Under the pieces are notes generated by a model. It saw nothing but the letters and a program-made list of their open reading frames with translations, was not told the origin of the DNA and searched no databases. Positions 25,513 through 37,115 of a stretch of 64,000 bases of DNA are shown here, one piece after another. Numbering within the stretch: the first letter of the stretch is position 1; each line of letters opens with the position of its first letter. Where the stretch lies: positions 62,001-126,000 of the forward strand of contig CAVSLN010000006.1 of NCBI GenBank assembly GCA_963728855.1. The letters run 5' to 3'. This stretch comes from AC-43 sp963728855. GTDB taxonomy: Bacteria > Actinomycetota > Actinomycetes > Mycobacteriales > Micromonosporaceae. The translations under genes were made by a program, and so were the position numbers.

Positions 25513-27190
25513 ATGCAGGCACGAAGGCTCAAGACAGCGGCCGTGATCGCGGCCGCGACCGCGCTGGCGGTCGGTCTGGCCGGCTGCGCACAGAGCAAGC
25601 GCGACACGACCACCGCCGGTGGCGGGGGCACGTTCATCTTCGCCGGTGCGGGTGATCCGAACACATTCGATCCGATCTTCGACGATGACGGTGAGTCGTT
25701 GCGGGTGATCCGGCAGATCTACGACACCCTCATCCAGAACAAGCCCGGCACCGCCGAGCTGCAGCCGGCGCTGGCCTCGAGCTGGGACCACGACCCGTCC
25801 GGCAAGGTGTGGACGTTCCACCTGCGCCAGGGCGTGAAGTTCGCCGACGGTACGGACTTCAACGCCGCCGCGGTCTGCTTCAACTTCGACCGCTGGTTCA
25901 ACATGAAGGGCGCCGCCGCGCAGAGCGTCATGGCGTACTACAGCGACGTGTTCGAGGGCTTCGCGCAAAACGAGTCGAAGGACCTGGGCGACCCGGTCTA
26001 CCACGACTGCAAGGCGTCCGACCCGAGCACCGCGGTCATCACGCTGAACAAGTACAAGGGCGCCTTCCCGGGCGCGTTCACGCTGGCGTCCTTCGCCATC
26101 TCCAGCCCGACGGCCCTGCAGAAGTACAACGCGGACCAGGTGACCCAGTCCGGTGACGCGTTCAGCTACAGCGACTACGCGAACAAGAACCCGACCGGCA
26201 CCGGGTCCGTTCAGGTTCGGCGGGTGGGACAAGGCCACCAACCAGATCACCCTCGTGCGCAACGACAGACTACTGGGGCGAGAAGGCCAAGCTGGACAAG
26301 GCGATCATCAAGATCATCAAGGACGCCAACGCGCGCAAACAGGAGCTGCGGGCCGGTACGGTCCGGACGCGATCGACTACCCGACCCCGGCGGACACCAA
26401 GGAGCTGGCCGGTGCCGGCTTCCAGGTCCTGACCCGTCCCGACGTTCAACATTCTCTACCTGGGCCTGAACCAGAAGAGCAACCCGAAGCTGGACGACCT
26501 GCGGGTACGGCAGGCGATCGCGTACGCGGTCAACCGGCAGCAGCTCGCCGACACCATCGGGCCCGCCGGCACCAAGGTGGCCGACGAGTTCATGCCGCCC
26601 ACCGTCACCGGGTACGCCGACGACGTGCAGAAGTACCCGTACAACCCGGACAAGGCCAAGCAACTGCTGGCCGACGCCGGCGCCACGGGCCTCACGCTGC
26701 AACTTCTACTACCCGTCCGACGTCTCCCGGCCGTACATGCCGAACCCGAAGGAGATCTTCGACGGCCATCGCCAACGACCTCAAGGCCGTCGGGATCACC
26801 GTGGCCGGTACCGCCCGGCCGTGGAACGGCGGGTACAAGGACGGATGTCCAGCAGCTGGGCAAGCCGGACGCTGCACATCCTCGGCTGGACCGGTGACTA
26901 CAACGACGCCGGCAACTTCGTCGGCGACGTTCTTCGGCCGCGGCAAGCCGGAGTTCGGCGACCAGGGCATGACCGATATGTTCGCGGCCATCGCCGACGC
27001 CAACGCCAAGGTCGACGAGGCCGCGAAGAAGGCCGCGTGGCAGCAGGTCAACCGGGACATCGCCAGCAAGTACCTGCCGGCCGTCCCGATCTGGCACGCG
27101 CCGCCGTCGCTGGTGGCCGCGAAGAACGTCTCCGGTCTGGTCGCCAGCCCGCTGACCGACGAGCGGTTCAACACGGTATCGGTGAAGTAG
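25513..27190 (+). pseudogene. Peptide ABC transporter substrate-binding lipoprotein, frame-disrupted
   Basis: Start MQARRLKTAAVIAAATALAV, lipobox LAGC, then a family-5 (DppA/OppA) solute-binding protein: FIFAGAGDPNTFDPIFDDDG, VWTFHLRQGVKFADGT, LGLNQKSNPKLDDLRVRQAI, ending RFNTVSVK with a stop at 27188-27190. The frame is intact to about 26205, then broken at about nine points (near 26206, 26266, 26360, 26440, 26701, 26765, 26846, 26870, 26928), almost all single inserted bases. Protein-level sequence between breaks is fully conserved. Either a very young pseudogene or a stretch of sequencing error. Confidence 0.85.
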
Positions 27191-27217
27191 CACTCGTGTG
27201 ACCGGCCGGCTCGCCGT

Positions 27218-27415
27218 GGAGGGCCGGCCGGTACGCACCGTGCGACCGGAGTTGGTGACGCTACGTGTGATCGTGATCGCTCTCTGCGCGATGCGATCTC
27301 AGGCATCGACTATTGTCCCTGTCGGTGATCGACGGCGTTCGGCGGCGGCGTCCTGGCGGAGGGTCGGCCGGGACGCACCCTTGCGACTGGAGTACGGATG
27401 CTACGCGTGATAGTC
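27218..27415. repeat. Imperfect direct repeat covering the dppB-like gene start
   Basis: 27218-27276 and 27358-27415 share most positions (GGAGGGYCGGCCGGKACGCA, then CTACGYGTGAT). The second copy includes the start of the permease gene; the first reads VTLRVIV, a diverged copy of the start MLRVIV. It looks like a partial duplication of the 5' region. Confidence 0.55.
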
Positions 27416-28413
27416 CGCCGCCTGCTGCAGCTGGTGGTGACCCTGATCGCGCTGTCCGCTCTGTTCTTCCTCTGGCTGCGCAGCCTGCCGGGCGGCCCGG
27501 TCGAAGCGATGCTCGGCGAACGGGCCACGCCGGAGCCGGCGGCAGCTGCTGATCCACGCGCTGGGCTATGACCAGCCCATCTGGGTGCAGTACGGAAAGT
27601 TCATGAGGCGGATCGTCACCGGTGACCTGGGCGACTCGATCCGTACCGGCGACTCGGTCATGGCGGTGATCGGCCGGGCCTTCCCGGCCACCATCGAGCT
27701 GTCCGTCTTCGCCATGATCATCGCGGTCGGCCTGGGCATCCCGCTCGGGCTACCTGGCCGCGCGGCACCGCGGCCGGCTCACTCGACAACCTGATCGTGG
27801 TCGGTACCCTGGTCGGCATCGCGGTCCCGGTCTTCTTCCTCGGGCTACCTGCTCAAGGACGTCAGTTCACCCAGAGCATGCAGTGGTTCCCGCCGTCCGG
27901 CCGGATCATCGCCGGACATGGACAACACCCACGTGACCGGGTTCTTCGTGCTCGACGGGCTGCTGACCCGGGAGTTCGACGCGAGCGCCGACGCACTCTG
28001 GCACCTCATCCTGCCGGCGATCACGCTCGGCCACGATCCCGCTGGCGGTGATCGTACGGATCACCCGGGCCAGCGTACTGGACGTGCTGGACGAGGACTA
28101 CGTGCGTACCGCCGAGGCCAAGGGCCTGCGGCACCGTACCATCCGTGGCCGGCACATCCTGCGCAACGCGCTGCTGCCGGTGGTCACCACCATCGGCCTG
28201 CAGACCGGGGCGCTGCTGGCCGGCGCGGTGCTCACCGAACGGGTGTACAACTGGGGCGGCATCGGCACAGCTGATCCGGACTCGATCACCGGCAGCCGGG
28301 ACTACCCCGTACTGCAGGCGCTGATCCTGCTCGCGGCGCTGGTGTTCATCCTGATCAACTTGATCGTCGACGTCTCGTACGCGGTCATCGACCCGCGGGT
28401 GCGGGTCCGATGA
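27398..28413 (+). pseudogene. DppB-type peptide ABC permease, frame-disrupted
   Basis: Translating piecewise gives MLRVIVRRLLQLVVTLIALS, GDSIRTGDSVMAVIGRAFPATIELS, the EAA loop LDEDYVRTAEAKGLRHRTI and C-terminal YPVLQALILLAALVFILINLIVDV then SYAVIDPRVRVR. These are family signatures of the DppB/OppB permease with six helices. Indels near 27540, 27750, 27843, 27870, 27915, 28035 and 28268 shift the frame; for example CTCGGGCTACCTG occurs twice where CTCGGCTACCTG is expected. ATG 27398. Confidence 0.82.
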
Positions 28414-28474
28414 CCGGGGCGCGCGTACGGGGCCGCCCGCCGGCATGGCGGGATGACGCAGCCGGGAGGGAGCG

Positions 28475-29432
28475 ATGAACGCCAACGTCCTGGCGGAGAA
28501 GAAGAAGGAGCGGCTGGACCAGTTGGCCGCGGCAGCGGAGGCCGGCGGGGTCAGCCTGTGGCGGGACGCGCTGCGCCGGCTGCGCCGCAACCCGGTCGCC
28601 ATCGCCGGCGCGGTGATCGTCGCGCTGTTCGTCCTGATGGCGATCTTCGCGCCGCTGCTGGCGCCGACGAGCCCGACTGTCGCAGTACCTCGAGGGCTGC
28701 TGCGTAAGGACTGAGCCAGGGACAACATCCCCGGCGCCGCGCGCCGAGCTTCCTGCTCGGCTACGACCCGCACGGCCGCGACTTCCTGTCCCGGATGATC
28801 TACGGCTCCCGGCAGACCCTGTTCGTCGGCGTGCTCGCCACGCTCATCGGGCTGGCGGTCGGCGTGGTGCTCGGCGCGGTGGCCGGCGCGTTCGGCGGCT
28901 GGGTGGACAACATGATCTGATGCGGGTGGTCGACGTGCATGCTGGCGCTGCCCAGCCTGCTGCTCGCGGTCACGCTGGTCGCGCATGGCCAGCGGCCCAG
29001 CCAGTGGACGGTCATCCTCGCGGTGGCCATCGTCAACATGCCGATCTTCGCCCGGCTGCTGCGCGGTTCGATGCTCGCCCAGCGGGAGAGCGACCACGTG
29101 CTCGCGGCCCGGGCCCTGGGTGTACGGCAGCGTGCGATCGTGCTGCGGCACATGCTGCCCAACGCCATGTCCCCGGTGATCGTGCAGGCCACCCTGACGC
29201 TGGCCACCGCGATCCTGGACGCGGCCGCGCTGTCCTTCCTCGGCCTCGGCGACCCGGACATCAACCGCGCCGAGTGGGGCCTGATGCTCGGCGGCGAGGG
29301 GCAGACGCTACTTCGAGATCGCGCCGCGAGCTGGCGTACTACCCGGCCATCGCGATCATCGTCGTCGCGCTCGGCTTCACCCTGCTCGGCGAGTCCATGC
29401 GCGAGGCCATCGACCCGAAGAACCGGCGGTGA
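28475..29432 (+). pseudogene. DppC-type peptide ABC permease, frame-disrupted
   Basis: ATG 28475 follows GGGAGGGAGCG. Piecewise translation gives LWRDALRRLRRNPVAIAGAV (N-terminal helix of OppC_N), GYDPHGRDFLSRMIYGSRQT, AFGGWVDNMIMRVVDVMLAL, the EAA loop HVLAARALGVRQRAIVLRHML, and AIIVVALGFTLLGESMREAI then DPKNRR. Breaks lie near 28680-28740, 28918, 28939 and 29310-29325. The sequence between breaks is conserved. Confidence 0.82.
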
Positions 29433-29517
29433 GCACCATGAGCGAGCGTAGCGAGCGAGTCGTCTGGCTCAGCCGTCTCGTGCCTCATGCGGTCGTGGAG
29501 CGGAGCGGAGCGATCGC

Positions 29518-30500
29518 ATGAGCCTGCTGGACGTGCGGGACCTGAGCGGTCGTCTTCAACCGCCGCGGCGAGACGCCCGTTCACCGCGGTCGACCAGGTG
29601 AGCTTCACGGTCGAGCCGGGCCAGACCGTCGGGCTGGTCGGCGAGTCCGGCTGCGGCAAGAGCGTGACCAGCCTGGCCATCATGGGCCTGCTGCCCAGGC
29701 GGGGCAACCAGGTCAGCGGCGAGGTGTTCTTCGAGGGCACCGACCTGCTCAAGCTGCGCCCGCGACGAGCTGCGGGACCGGCGGGGCCGGGACATCGGCA
29801 TGATCTTCCAGGACCCGCTGTCGTCGCTGAACCCGGTGATCCCGATCGGCCTGCAGGTCGCCGAGGTGCTCGAGCGCCACCAGGGCAAGGACCGCCGGGA
29901 GGCCGAGCGCGAGCGCCCGTGACCTGCTGGACGCCGTCGGCATCCCGGACCCGAGCCGGCGGCTGAAGGAGTACCCGCACCAGATCTCCGGCGGGATGCG
30001 CCAGCGCGCGCTGATCGCGATCGCGCTGGCCTGCCGGCCCCGGCTGCTGATCGCCGACGAGCCGACCACCGCGCTCGACGTCACCATCCAGGCGCAGATC
30101 CTCACGCTGCTCAAGGAGCTGGTCGACGAGACCGGTACGGCGCTCATCATGATCACGCACGACCTCGGCGTGGTGGCCGGACTGTGCGACGACGGTCAAC
30201 GTGCTGTACGCGGGCAAGGTGGTGGAGCGGGCGCGAGCGGCACCGAGCTGTTCGCCCAGCCCCGGCACCCGTACACGTACGGGCTGCTCGGCTCCGTGCC
30301 CCGGCTGGACCGCCGCGCGGCGAGCGGCTGCACGCCGATCCGCGGCTCGGTGTCCGACAACATCCCGTGGGCCGAGGGGTGCGCGTTCGCGCCCGCGCTG
30401 CGACCGGGTCGTGGACGCCTGCCTGGACGGCACCCCACCACTGGAGCCCGACGGCTTCCGGGAGCTGCGCTGCACCAACCCCGTCCCGCTCGCCGAGGAG
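29518..30500 (+). pseudogene. DppD-type peptide ABC ATPase, frame-disrupted
   Basis: Piecewise translation gives VDQVSFTVEPGQTVGLVGES, Walker A GESGCGKS, DIGMIFQDPLSSLNPV (Q-loop), signature ISGGMRQR, Walker B RLLIADEP, TALDVTIQAQILTLLKEL and the oligopeptide-ABC C-terminal region (CDRVVDACLDG). Breaks near 29548, 29573, 29762, 29920, 30193, 30235, 30320 and 30405. The end is approximate because the boundary to the next ATPase is affected by indels near 30515. Confidence 0.82.
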
Positions 30501-31607
<1,107 letters not shown>

Positions 31608-31624
31608 GGTTCAACCCGTGCGGT

Positions 31625-31879
31625 TCAGCCCAGCGGGCGGTTGAGCAGGGCGACCGCGACCGCGTGTACGGCGTCCAGGTCGGCCGGGTCGGCGAGGTGT
31701 GCCGTCGCGCCCTGCACCCCGTACCACTCGTCGGCGTCCTTGTACTGCGCCCGGACCGTCACGTCGCCGCCGCCGGACAGCTCGGTCCGCAGCGTCAGCT
31801 CGCCGGTGATGACGCCGACCTCGACGGTCATCACCCCGCCCGGACCCGCGGTGATGTCGGTCGTTCGTTCCGCATTCAT
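31625..31879 (-). CDS. Small hypothetical protein
   Basis: An 84-residue protein starting MNAERTTDITAG, with a beta-rich middle (MTVEVGVITGELTLRTELS, DVTVRAQYKDADEWYGVQG) and a C-terminal helix (LDAVHAVAVALLNRPLG). No recognised domain. Just upstream (31880-31925) is a direct repeat of ATGCCGGCTCCGCCGGCTGG. Function unknown; codon use is that of real genes of this genome. Confidence 0.65.
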   Translation of the reverse strand: MNAERTTDITAGPGGVMTVEVGVITGELTLRTELSGGGDVTVRAQYKDADEWYGVQGATAHLADPADLDAVHAVAVALLNRPLG

Positions 31880-31932
31880 GCCGGCTCCGCCGGCTGGGCC
31901 GGTAGTTATGCCGGCTCCGCCGGCTGGGCTGA

Positions 31933-32589
31933 CTACGCCGCCTTGCTCGGCCATTGGCACGTCCCCAACATGTCGGTCAGCGCGGTCTTCTCGGCCGCGG
32001 TGACGGTCAGCTGCCAGAAGTGCTTGACGGTTACCCAGTCTTCGGCGTACTGACACCAGTAGTCGTGGTTGGTCGGCTTCCACTGCGCCGGGTCCTGGTC
32101 GCCCTTGGCCCGGTTCTGGGTCAGCGACACCGCGATGAGCTGCGGCCGGGTCAGGTCGTTGGCGAAGTCCTGCCGCCGGTCGTCGGTCCAGTTCTTCGCG
32201 CCGGAGCGCCACGCGTCGGCCAGCGGGACGAGATGGTCGATGTCCAGCTTCTGCGGGTCGGCGTACGTCTGGTTGTCGTACGGGCTCAGCCAGCTGCCCT
32301 TGGTGATCTTGCAGTCGGCCGTCGCCTGTACCCCCTGGCCCTGACGCTTGAGCACCACGTCCCGGGTGTCGCAGCCGTGGCCCTGCTGGATCCAGTGCGG
32401 GAAGCGGTCGCGGCTGTAGCCCGACATCGACAGCGCGTCGGCGACGGTCAGCCCGGCGAGCTGCTGGCGGGCGGCGCTGGGGTCGGCGCTGGCCGCGCCG
32501 CCGGCGCCGGTGGACGTGTCGAGCGGCTTGCAGCCGGTGAGAGCGAGCGCGGTAGCGAGGACAACGGCGATGATCCGAGGGGTACGCAC
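31933..32589 (-). CDS. Secreted HNH endonuclease-family lipoprotein (DUF1524)
   Basis: A 218-residue exported protein: signal IIAVVLATALALTGC with lipobox, a linker, then a GmrSD/DUF1524-type HNH fold with KLDIDHLVPLADAWRSGAKNW (catalytic DH) and VSLTQNRAKGDQDPAQWKP (second half), and conserved Cys pairs (GCDTRD, DYWCQYAEDW, LGTCQWP). This actinobacterial family is predicted to be extracellular nuclease; substrate and role (nutrient DNA, competition) are not shown. Confidence 0.88.
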   Translation of the reverse strand: MRTPRIIAVVLATALALTGCKPLDTSTGAGGAASADPSAARQQLAGLTVADALSMSGYSRDRFPHWIQQGHGCDTRDVVLKRQGQGVQATADCKITKGSWLSPYDNQTYADPQKLDIDHLVPLADAWRSGAKNWTDDRRQDFANDLTRPQLIAVSLTQNRAKGDQDPAQWKPTNHDYWCQYAEDWVTVKHFWQLTVTAAEKTALTDMLGTCQWPSKAA

Positions 32590-32606
32590 GGCAGATAGCT
32601 TAGGTT

Positions 32607-33002
32607 GAGGAGACGGCCAACCCGCTGCGGCTCGCTACGGCCGCCGGTCGGGGAGCCCTGCTCGCCTCGGCACTCGCCTCCGGGATGGCGTTCCTGGACT
32701 CCACCGTCGTGAACGTGGCGCTGCCGCACCTCGGCCGGGACCTGCGCGCGACCGTCTCCGGTCTACAGTGGACGGTCACCGGGTACACGCTTACGCTGGC
32801 CGCGTTCGTGCTGCTGGGCGGCGCGCTCGGCGACCGGTACGGGCGGCGCCGGGTGTTCCTCGTGGGCGTCACCTGGTTCACCCTGGCGTCTGTCCTTTGT
32901 GGACTGTCGGCCGGGGTCGCCGTACTGGTCGTGGCGAGGGCGTTGCAGGGCTGCGGTGCCGCGCTGCTCACCCCGGGCGGGCCGGGGCCGGCGCCCGGTC
33001 CG
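32607..33002 (+). pseudogene. 5' fragment of an MFS (DHA2) drug transporter
   Basis: A frame open from 32604 encodes NPLRLATAAGRGALLASALA, SGMAFLDSTVVNVALPHLGR, motif A-type GGALGDRYGRRRVFLVG and GCGAALLTPGG: helices 1-4 of an EmrB/QacA transporter. After about 32985 the similarity ends and the sequence runs into the 3' end of the convergent glucan phosphorylase gene. There is no convincing start codon. It is a truncated remnant. Confidence 0.8.
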
Positions 33003-33046
33003 CTCCGGTGCCCGGTCCGCCGCGCAGCCCGGCCGTCGGCCGAGCG

Positions 33047-35179
33047 TCAGCTCCCGGTGCCGGGCGAGCCGATGGGCAGGCTGACGGTGGCGGCCCGCCC
33101 GTCCGCCCCGGCTGACCGCGCCCGGGCCAGCGCGGCGACGTGCTTGCCGTAGCGCTCGGCGTCCCGGTACATCCGCTCGTACGAGCGCACCATGCCGACC
33201 GAGCTGACCCGCCAGGCGAGCGAGGCGACGGAGCGCTTGATCCCGCACGCCCAGGCGTGCGGGACCCCGCTCGGGTACCGGTCGTAGAACTGCGGCACGA
33301 CCGCGCGCTCCAGCGCCTTGAACGCGCCGGCGGCGAGCGCCTGCCGGGTCGCCCCGTACGTCCGGTCGCCGATGAGCCAGCCGTTCTCCCCGTCGACGAT
33401 CAGCTCGTCCGCGCCGCCGTCGGCGGTGGTGAGGATCCGGGCGCCGCTGAACACGGCCTTCATGAAGCTGGTACCGCACGCCTCGTCCCCGCGCCGGGGA
33501 TGGTTGAGCCACACGTCCGCCCCGGCCAGCAGCCGCTGCGCCATCCGCATGTCGTACCCGGGCAGGAAGACCACGCGGGTCCGGACGTCCTCGGCGCGCG
33601 CGTACTCGACGACGTGCCGGATCCGCTCCTTGGCGCCCGCGTCGTTGGGATGCGCGTTGCCGGCGACGAGCAGGCACACCGGCCGGCCCGGCGCACCGGT
33701 CAGCGCGGCGAGCCGCTCGGGTACCGACACGAGCAGGTCGGTCTCCTTGTACTCGGCCGCCCGCCGGGCCACCACGACGGTCAGCGCGTCCGGGTCCAGC
33801 GCCTGCCCGGCCCAGCTCAGGTCACCGGGTACGCCCTGCTCGCGCAGCACCCGTGGGAGGTATCCCCGTACCCAGTCGACCAGCTCGCGGCGCAGCTCCT
33901 GCCGTACCGCCCACAGCTCCTCGTCCGGGATGTCCCAGGCGCCCTCCCAGGCGGCGGCGTCCGCGTAGTCCCAGCCCGGCCCGACGTACCGCTCGAACAG
34001 GTCGGCCATCTGGGGCGGCACCCACGTCCGCGGGTGTACCCCATTCGTCACGTACCGCACCGGAGCCGCCCGGCCCGGCCACAGCGGCCCGAGCACCCGC
34101 TCCTCGGTGATCTCCCGGTGCAGCCGGGACACCGCGTTGACCTGACCCGACAGCCGGGTGCACAGCACGGCCATGTTGAACGGCGCCTCGGCCTCCTGGC
34201 CCGGGAACCGGCCGAGGTCCATCAGCCAGTCGAAGGGCATCTGGCAGTCCCGCGCCAGCGCGGTGAAGTACCGGCGCATCAGCGCGCGCTCGAACACGTC
34301 GAACCCGGCCGGTACCGCGGTGTGCGTGGTGAAGACCGTGCCGGCCCGTACCGTCGCCATCGCCTGGTCGATCGGCGCGCCCGCGTCGAGCAGCTCGCGC
34401 AGCCGTTCCAGCCCCATGAAACCGGCGTGGCCCTCGTTGGCGTGGTACACCGCCGGCCGGTACCCGAGCGCCCGCAGCGCCCGTACCCCGCCGATGCCGA
34501 GCACGATCTCCTGCCGCAGCCGGTGCTCGGCGTCGCCCAGGTAGAGCCGGTCGGTGACGCCGCGCAGGTGCTCGGGGTTCTCCGGTACGTCGGTGTCGAG
34601 CAGGTACAGCTCCAGCCGGCCGACCCGGGCCCGCCAGACCTGGATCACCGCCCGCTCGCCGGCCAGCTCCACCTCGACCCGCGCCTCGGGGCACGGCTCC
34701 AGGCCCGCGTCCGCCGGGTCGACGTGCCGCCACTCCTCGCCCTGCCAGCCGTACGACAGCCGCTGCCGGAACCACGACGCGTACCGCAGGCCCACCGCCA
34801 CCATCGGTACGCCGAGGTCGCTCGCGGTCTTCTCGATGCACCCGGCGAGCATGCCCAGGCCGCCGGCGTAGATCCGCAGCTCGGGCGCGATGCCGTGCTC
34901 CATGCAGAAGTACGCCACCGCCGGCTCCCCGGGCGGGTCGGCCAGGTAGGCCGCGAGCCCGGCCTCCGCCGCGGCCAGCCGCGCCGTGAACTCCGGATCC
35001 GCGGCGAGCTGGGCCCACCGATCCACCGGTACGGACCGCAGCATCGCCAACGGGTCGTGGGCCCGCTCCCACGCCGGGCCGTCCACGCTCTCGAAGATCT
35101 CCTGGGTGGGCCGGTCCCAGACCCACCGGAAGTTACGCGCCAGTCGGTCCAGCCGGTCCTGGACCTCGATCACCGTCAT
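33047..35179 (-). CDS. glgP: Alpha-glucan phosphorylase
   Basis: A 710-residue GT35 enzyme that releases glucose 1-phosphate from alpha-glucans. Features: YFCMEHGIAPELRIYAGGLGMLAG, VYHANEGHAGFMGLERL, FTTHTAVPAGFDVF, NGVHPRTWVPP, and the pyridoxal-phosphate site ACGTSFMKAVFSG (Lys574). It is the short bacterial class (about 700 residues), slightly truncated at both ends relative to ~850-residue actinobacterial homologues. ATG 35179. It is a single gene, convergent with the MFS remnant. Confidence 0.92.
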   Translation of the reverse strand: MTVIEVQDRLDRLARNFRWVWDRPTQEIFESVDGPAWERAHDPLAMLRSVPVDRWAQLAADPEFTARLAAAEAGLAAYLADPPGEPAVAYFCMEHGIAPELRIYAGGLGMLAGCIEKTASDLGVPMVAVGLRYASWFRQRLSYGWQGEEWRHVDPADAGLEPCPEARVEVELAGERAVIQVWRARVGRLELYLLDTDVPENPEHLRGVTDRLYLGDAEHRLRQEIVLGIGGVRALRALGYRPAVYHANEGHAGFMGLERLRELLDAGAPIDQAMATVRAGTVFTTHTAVPAGFDVFERALMRRYFTALARDCQMPFDWLMDLGRFPGQEAEAPFNMAVLCTRLSGQVNAVSRLHREITEERVLGPLWPGRAAPVRYVTNGVHPRTWVPPQMADLFERYVGPGWDYADAAAWEGAWDIPDEELWAVRQELRRELVDWVRGYLPRVLREQGVPGDLSWAGQALDPDALTVVVARRAAEYKETDLLVSVPERLAALTGAPGRPVCLLVAGNAHPNDAGAKERIRHVVEYARAEDVRTRVVFLPGYDMRMAQRLLAGADVWLNHPRRGDEACGTSFMKAVFSGARILTTADGGADELIVDGENGWLIGDRTYGATRQALAAGAFKALERAVVPQFYDRYPSGVPHAWACGIKRSVASLAWRVSSVGMVRSYERMYRDAERYGKHVAALARARSAGADGRAATVSLPIGSPGTGS

Positions 35180-35272
35180 GGGATCTAGTGTTACCGGCGG
35201 TCGGCGCTGCCGCCGACCGCCGGTGCCATGTGGGCGGAACCGGGCAGTATCGCGAAGGTTAGCCGTGCGCCG

Positions 35273-37039
35273 TCAGTCTCGGTTGACGGCGCCCGAGTCC
35301 CGGTTGACCGCGCTGGCGACCGCCCGCAGCGACGCGGTGACGATGTTCCGGTCGAGCGCGACTCCCCAGCGCACCTCGCCGTCCACCTCCGCCTCGACGT
35401 ACGCGACGGCCTCCGCGTCGCCGCCGGACGAGAGCGCGTGCTCGGCGTAGTCCAGTACCCGTACCTGAATGTCAACTGTGGACAGTGCGTGCAGGAACGC
35501 GTCGATCGGGCCGTTGCCGATGCCGGACAGCTCGCGCGGCCGGCCGTCGACCGTACCGGCGACCCCGAGCTCGACCTTGCCGTCCACAGTGGACGTCGAG
35601 TACTTCCCGAGGTCGATCCGGGGCCGGACGGGTGCCAGGTACTCGGTCGAGAAGATGTCCCACATCTGCTCGGGAGTGACCTCGCCGCCCTCGTCGTCGG
35701 TGTGCCGCTGGACCACGCCGGAGAACTCGATCTGCAGCCGGCGGGGCAGGTCGAGGTGGTGCTCGGTCTTCATGATGTACGCGACGCCGCCCTTACCGGA
35801 CTGCGAGTTGACCCGGATCACCGCCTCGTACGTGCGCCCCACGTCCTTCGGGTCGATCGGCAGGTACGGCACGGCCCACGTGAACGAGTCGACGTCGACC
35901 CCGGCCTCGTCGGCGTCCCGGCGCAGCCAGTCGAAGCCCTTGTTGATGGCGTCCTGGTGCGAGCCGGAGAACGCGGTGTAGACCAGGTCGCCGGCGTACG
36001 GGTGCCGCTCGTGGACGGGCAGCTGGTTGCAGTACTCGACGGTCCGGCGGATCTCGTCGATGTTGGCGAAGTCGATCTGCGGGTCGATGCCCTGGCTGAA
36101 CAGGTTGAGGCCGAGCGTGACCAGGTCGACGTTGCCGGTACGCTCGCCGTTGCCGAACAGGCAGCCCTCGACCCGGTCGGCTCCGGCCAGTACGCCCAGC
36201 TCGGCGGCTGCCACGGCGGTACCCCGGTCGTTGTGCGGGTGCAGGGACAGCACCACGCTTTCGCGCCGGGGCAGGTGCGTGGACATCCACTCGATCGAGT
36301 CGGCGTACACGTTCGGCGTGGCCATCTCGACCGTGGCGGGCAGGTTGACGATCAGCGGCCGGTCCGGCGTCGGGTCGATCACGTCGATCACGGCGGAGCA
36401 GATCTCCAGCGCGTACTCCAGCTCGGTGCCCGTATATGACTCCGGCGAGTACTCGTAGAAGATGTCGGTGTCCGGCGTGTGGATCTCGGCGTACTTCTGG
36501 CACAGCCGGGCGGCGCTGGTGGCGATGTCGGTGATGCCGTCGCGCTCCAGGCCGAAGACCACCCGGCGCTGCAGGACCGACGTCGAGTTGTAGAAGTGCA
36601 TGATCGCGCGGCGCGCCCCGCGGATCGACTCGAACGTACGGTCGATCAGGTGCTCGCGGCACTGCGTCAGCACCTGGATCGTCACGTCCTCGGGGATCAG
36701 GTCCTGCTCGATCAGCTGCCGTACGAAGTCGAAGTCGGTCTGGCTGGCCGCCGGGAACCCGACCTCGATCTCCTTGTACCCCATCTGCACCAGCAGCTGG
36801 AACATCCGCCGCTTGCGCTCGGGTGACATCGGGTCGATCAGGGCCTGGTTGCCGTCACGCAGGTCGACCGCGCACCACCGGGGCGCGGCCTCGACGCGCC
36901 GGGCCGGCCACTGCCGCTGCGGCAAGTCAATCGAGAACTGTCGATGGTATGGCTGGTAGCGCCGGTACGGCATGGCGCTGGGCCGCTGCTGGGCGACGGG
37001 ATCGGACGCGCTGGGGTCGGAGGCGATCAGATCGGACAT
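35273..37039 (-). CDS. leuA: 2-isopropylmalate synthase
   Basis: A 588-residue enzyme that condenses acetyl-CoA with 2-oxoisovalerate, first step of leucine synthesis. TIM barrel with CAVDLRDGNQALIDPM (metal and substrate loop), metal His in SLHPHNDRG, FGNGERTGN; C-terminal LeuA regulatory domain (about 450-575) for leucine feedback. The extreme C-terminus repeats NRDSGAVNRD. Start ATG 37039 follows TTAGGAG. A leader peptide and a hairpin next to the ribosome binding site lie upstream (37055-37184). Confidence 0.96.
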   Translation of the reverse strand: MSDLIASDPSASDPVAQQRPSAMPYRRYQPYHRQFSIDLPQRQWPARRVEAAPRWCAVDLRDGNQALIDPMSPERKRRMFQLLVQMGYKEIEVGFPAASQTDFDFVRQLIEQDLIPEDVTIQVLTQCREHLIDRTFESIRGARRAIMHFYNSTSVLQRRVVFGLERDGITDIATSAARLCQKYAEIHTPDTDIFYEYSPESYTGTELEYALEICSAVIDVIDPTPDRPLIVNLPATVEMATPNVYADSIEWMSTHLPRRESVVLSLHPHNDRGTAVAAAELGVLAGADRVEGCLFGNGERTGNVDLVTLGLNLFSQGIDPQIDFANIDEIRRTVEYCNQLPVHERHPYAGDLVYTAFSGSHQDAINKGFDWLRRDADEAGVDVDSFTWAVPYLPIDPKDVGRTYEAVIRVNSQSGKGGVAYIMKTEHHLDLPRRLQIEFSGVVQRHTDDEGGEVTPEQMWDIFSTEYLAPVRPRIDLGKYSTSTVDGKVELGVAGTVDGRPRELSGIGNGPIDAFLHALSTVDIQVRVLDYAEHALSSGGDAEAVAYVEAEVDGEVRWGVALDRNIVTASLRAVASAVNRDSGAVNRD

Positions 37040-37054
37040 GTCGTAGTGCTCCTA

Positions 37055-37085
37055 AGCCGGTGGGAGGTGGGGACCAGGACCGGCT
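37055..37085 (-). promoter_or_regulatory. Hairpin beside the leuA ribosome binding site
   Basis: AGCCGGT and ACCGGCT (7-bp perfect stem, 17-base loop) end 3 bases before the leuA Shine-Dalgarno TTAGGAG. Between the leader ORF and leuA, it could be the attenuator/anti-terminator or sequester the ribosome binding site. Confidence 0.45.
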
Positions 37086-37115
37086 GCGCGAAGCGGCTGT
37101 CAGGCGGGACGCGCG

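Noticed and set aside
33140..35188. 682-codon forward frame opposite glgP
   Set aside because: Antisense shadow of a clear glucan phosphorylase gene.
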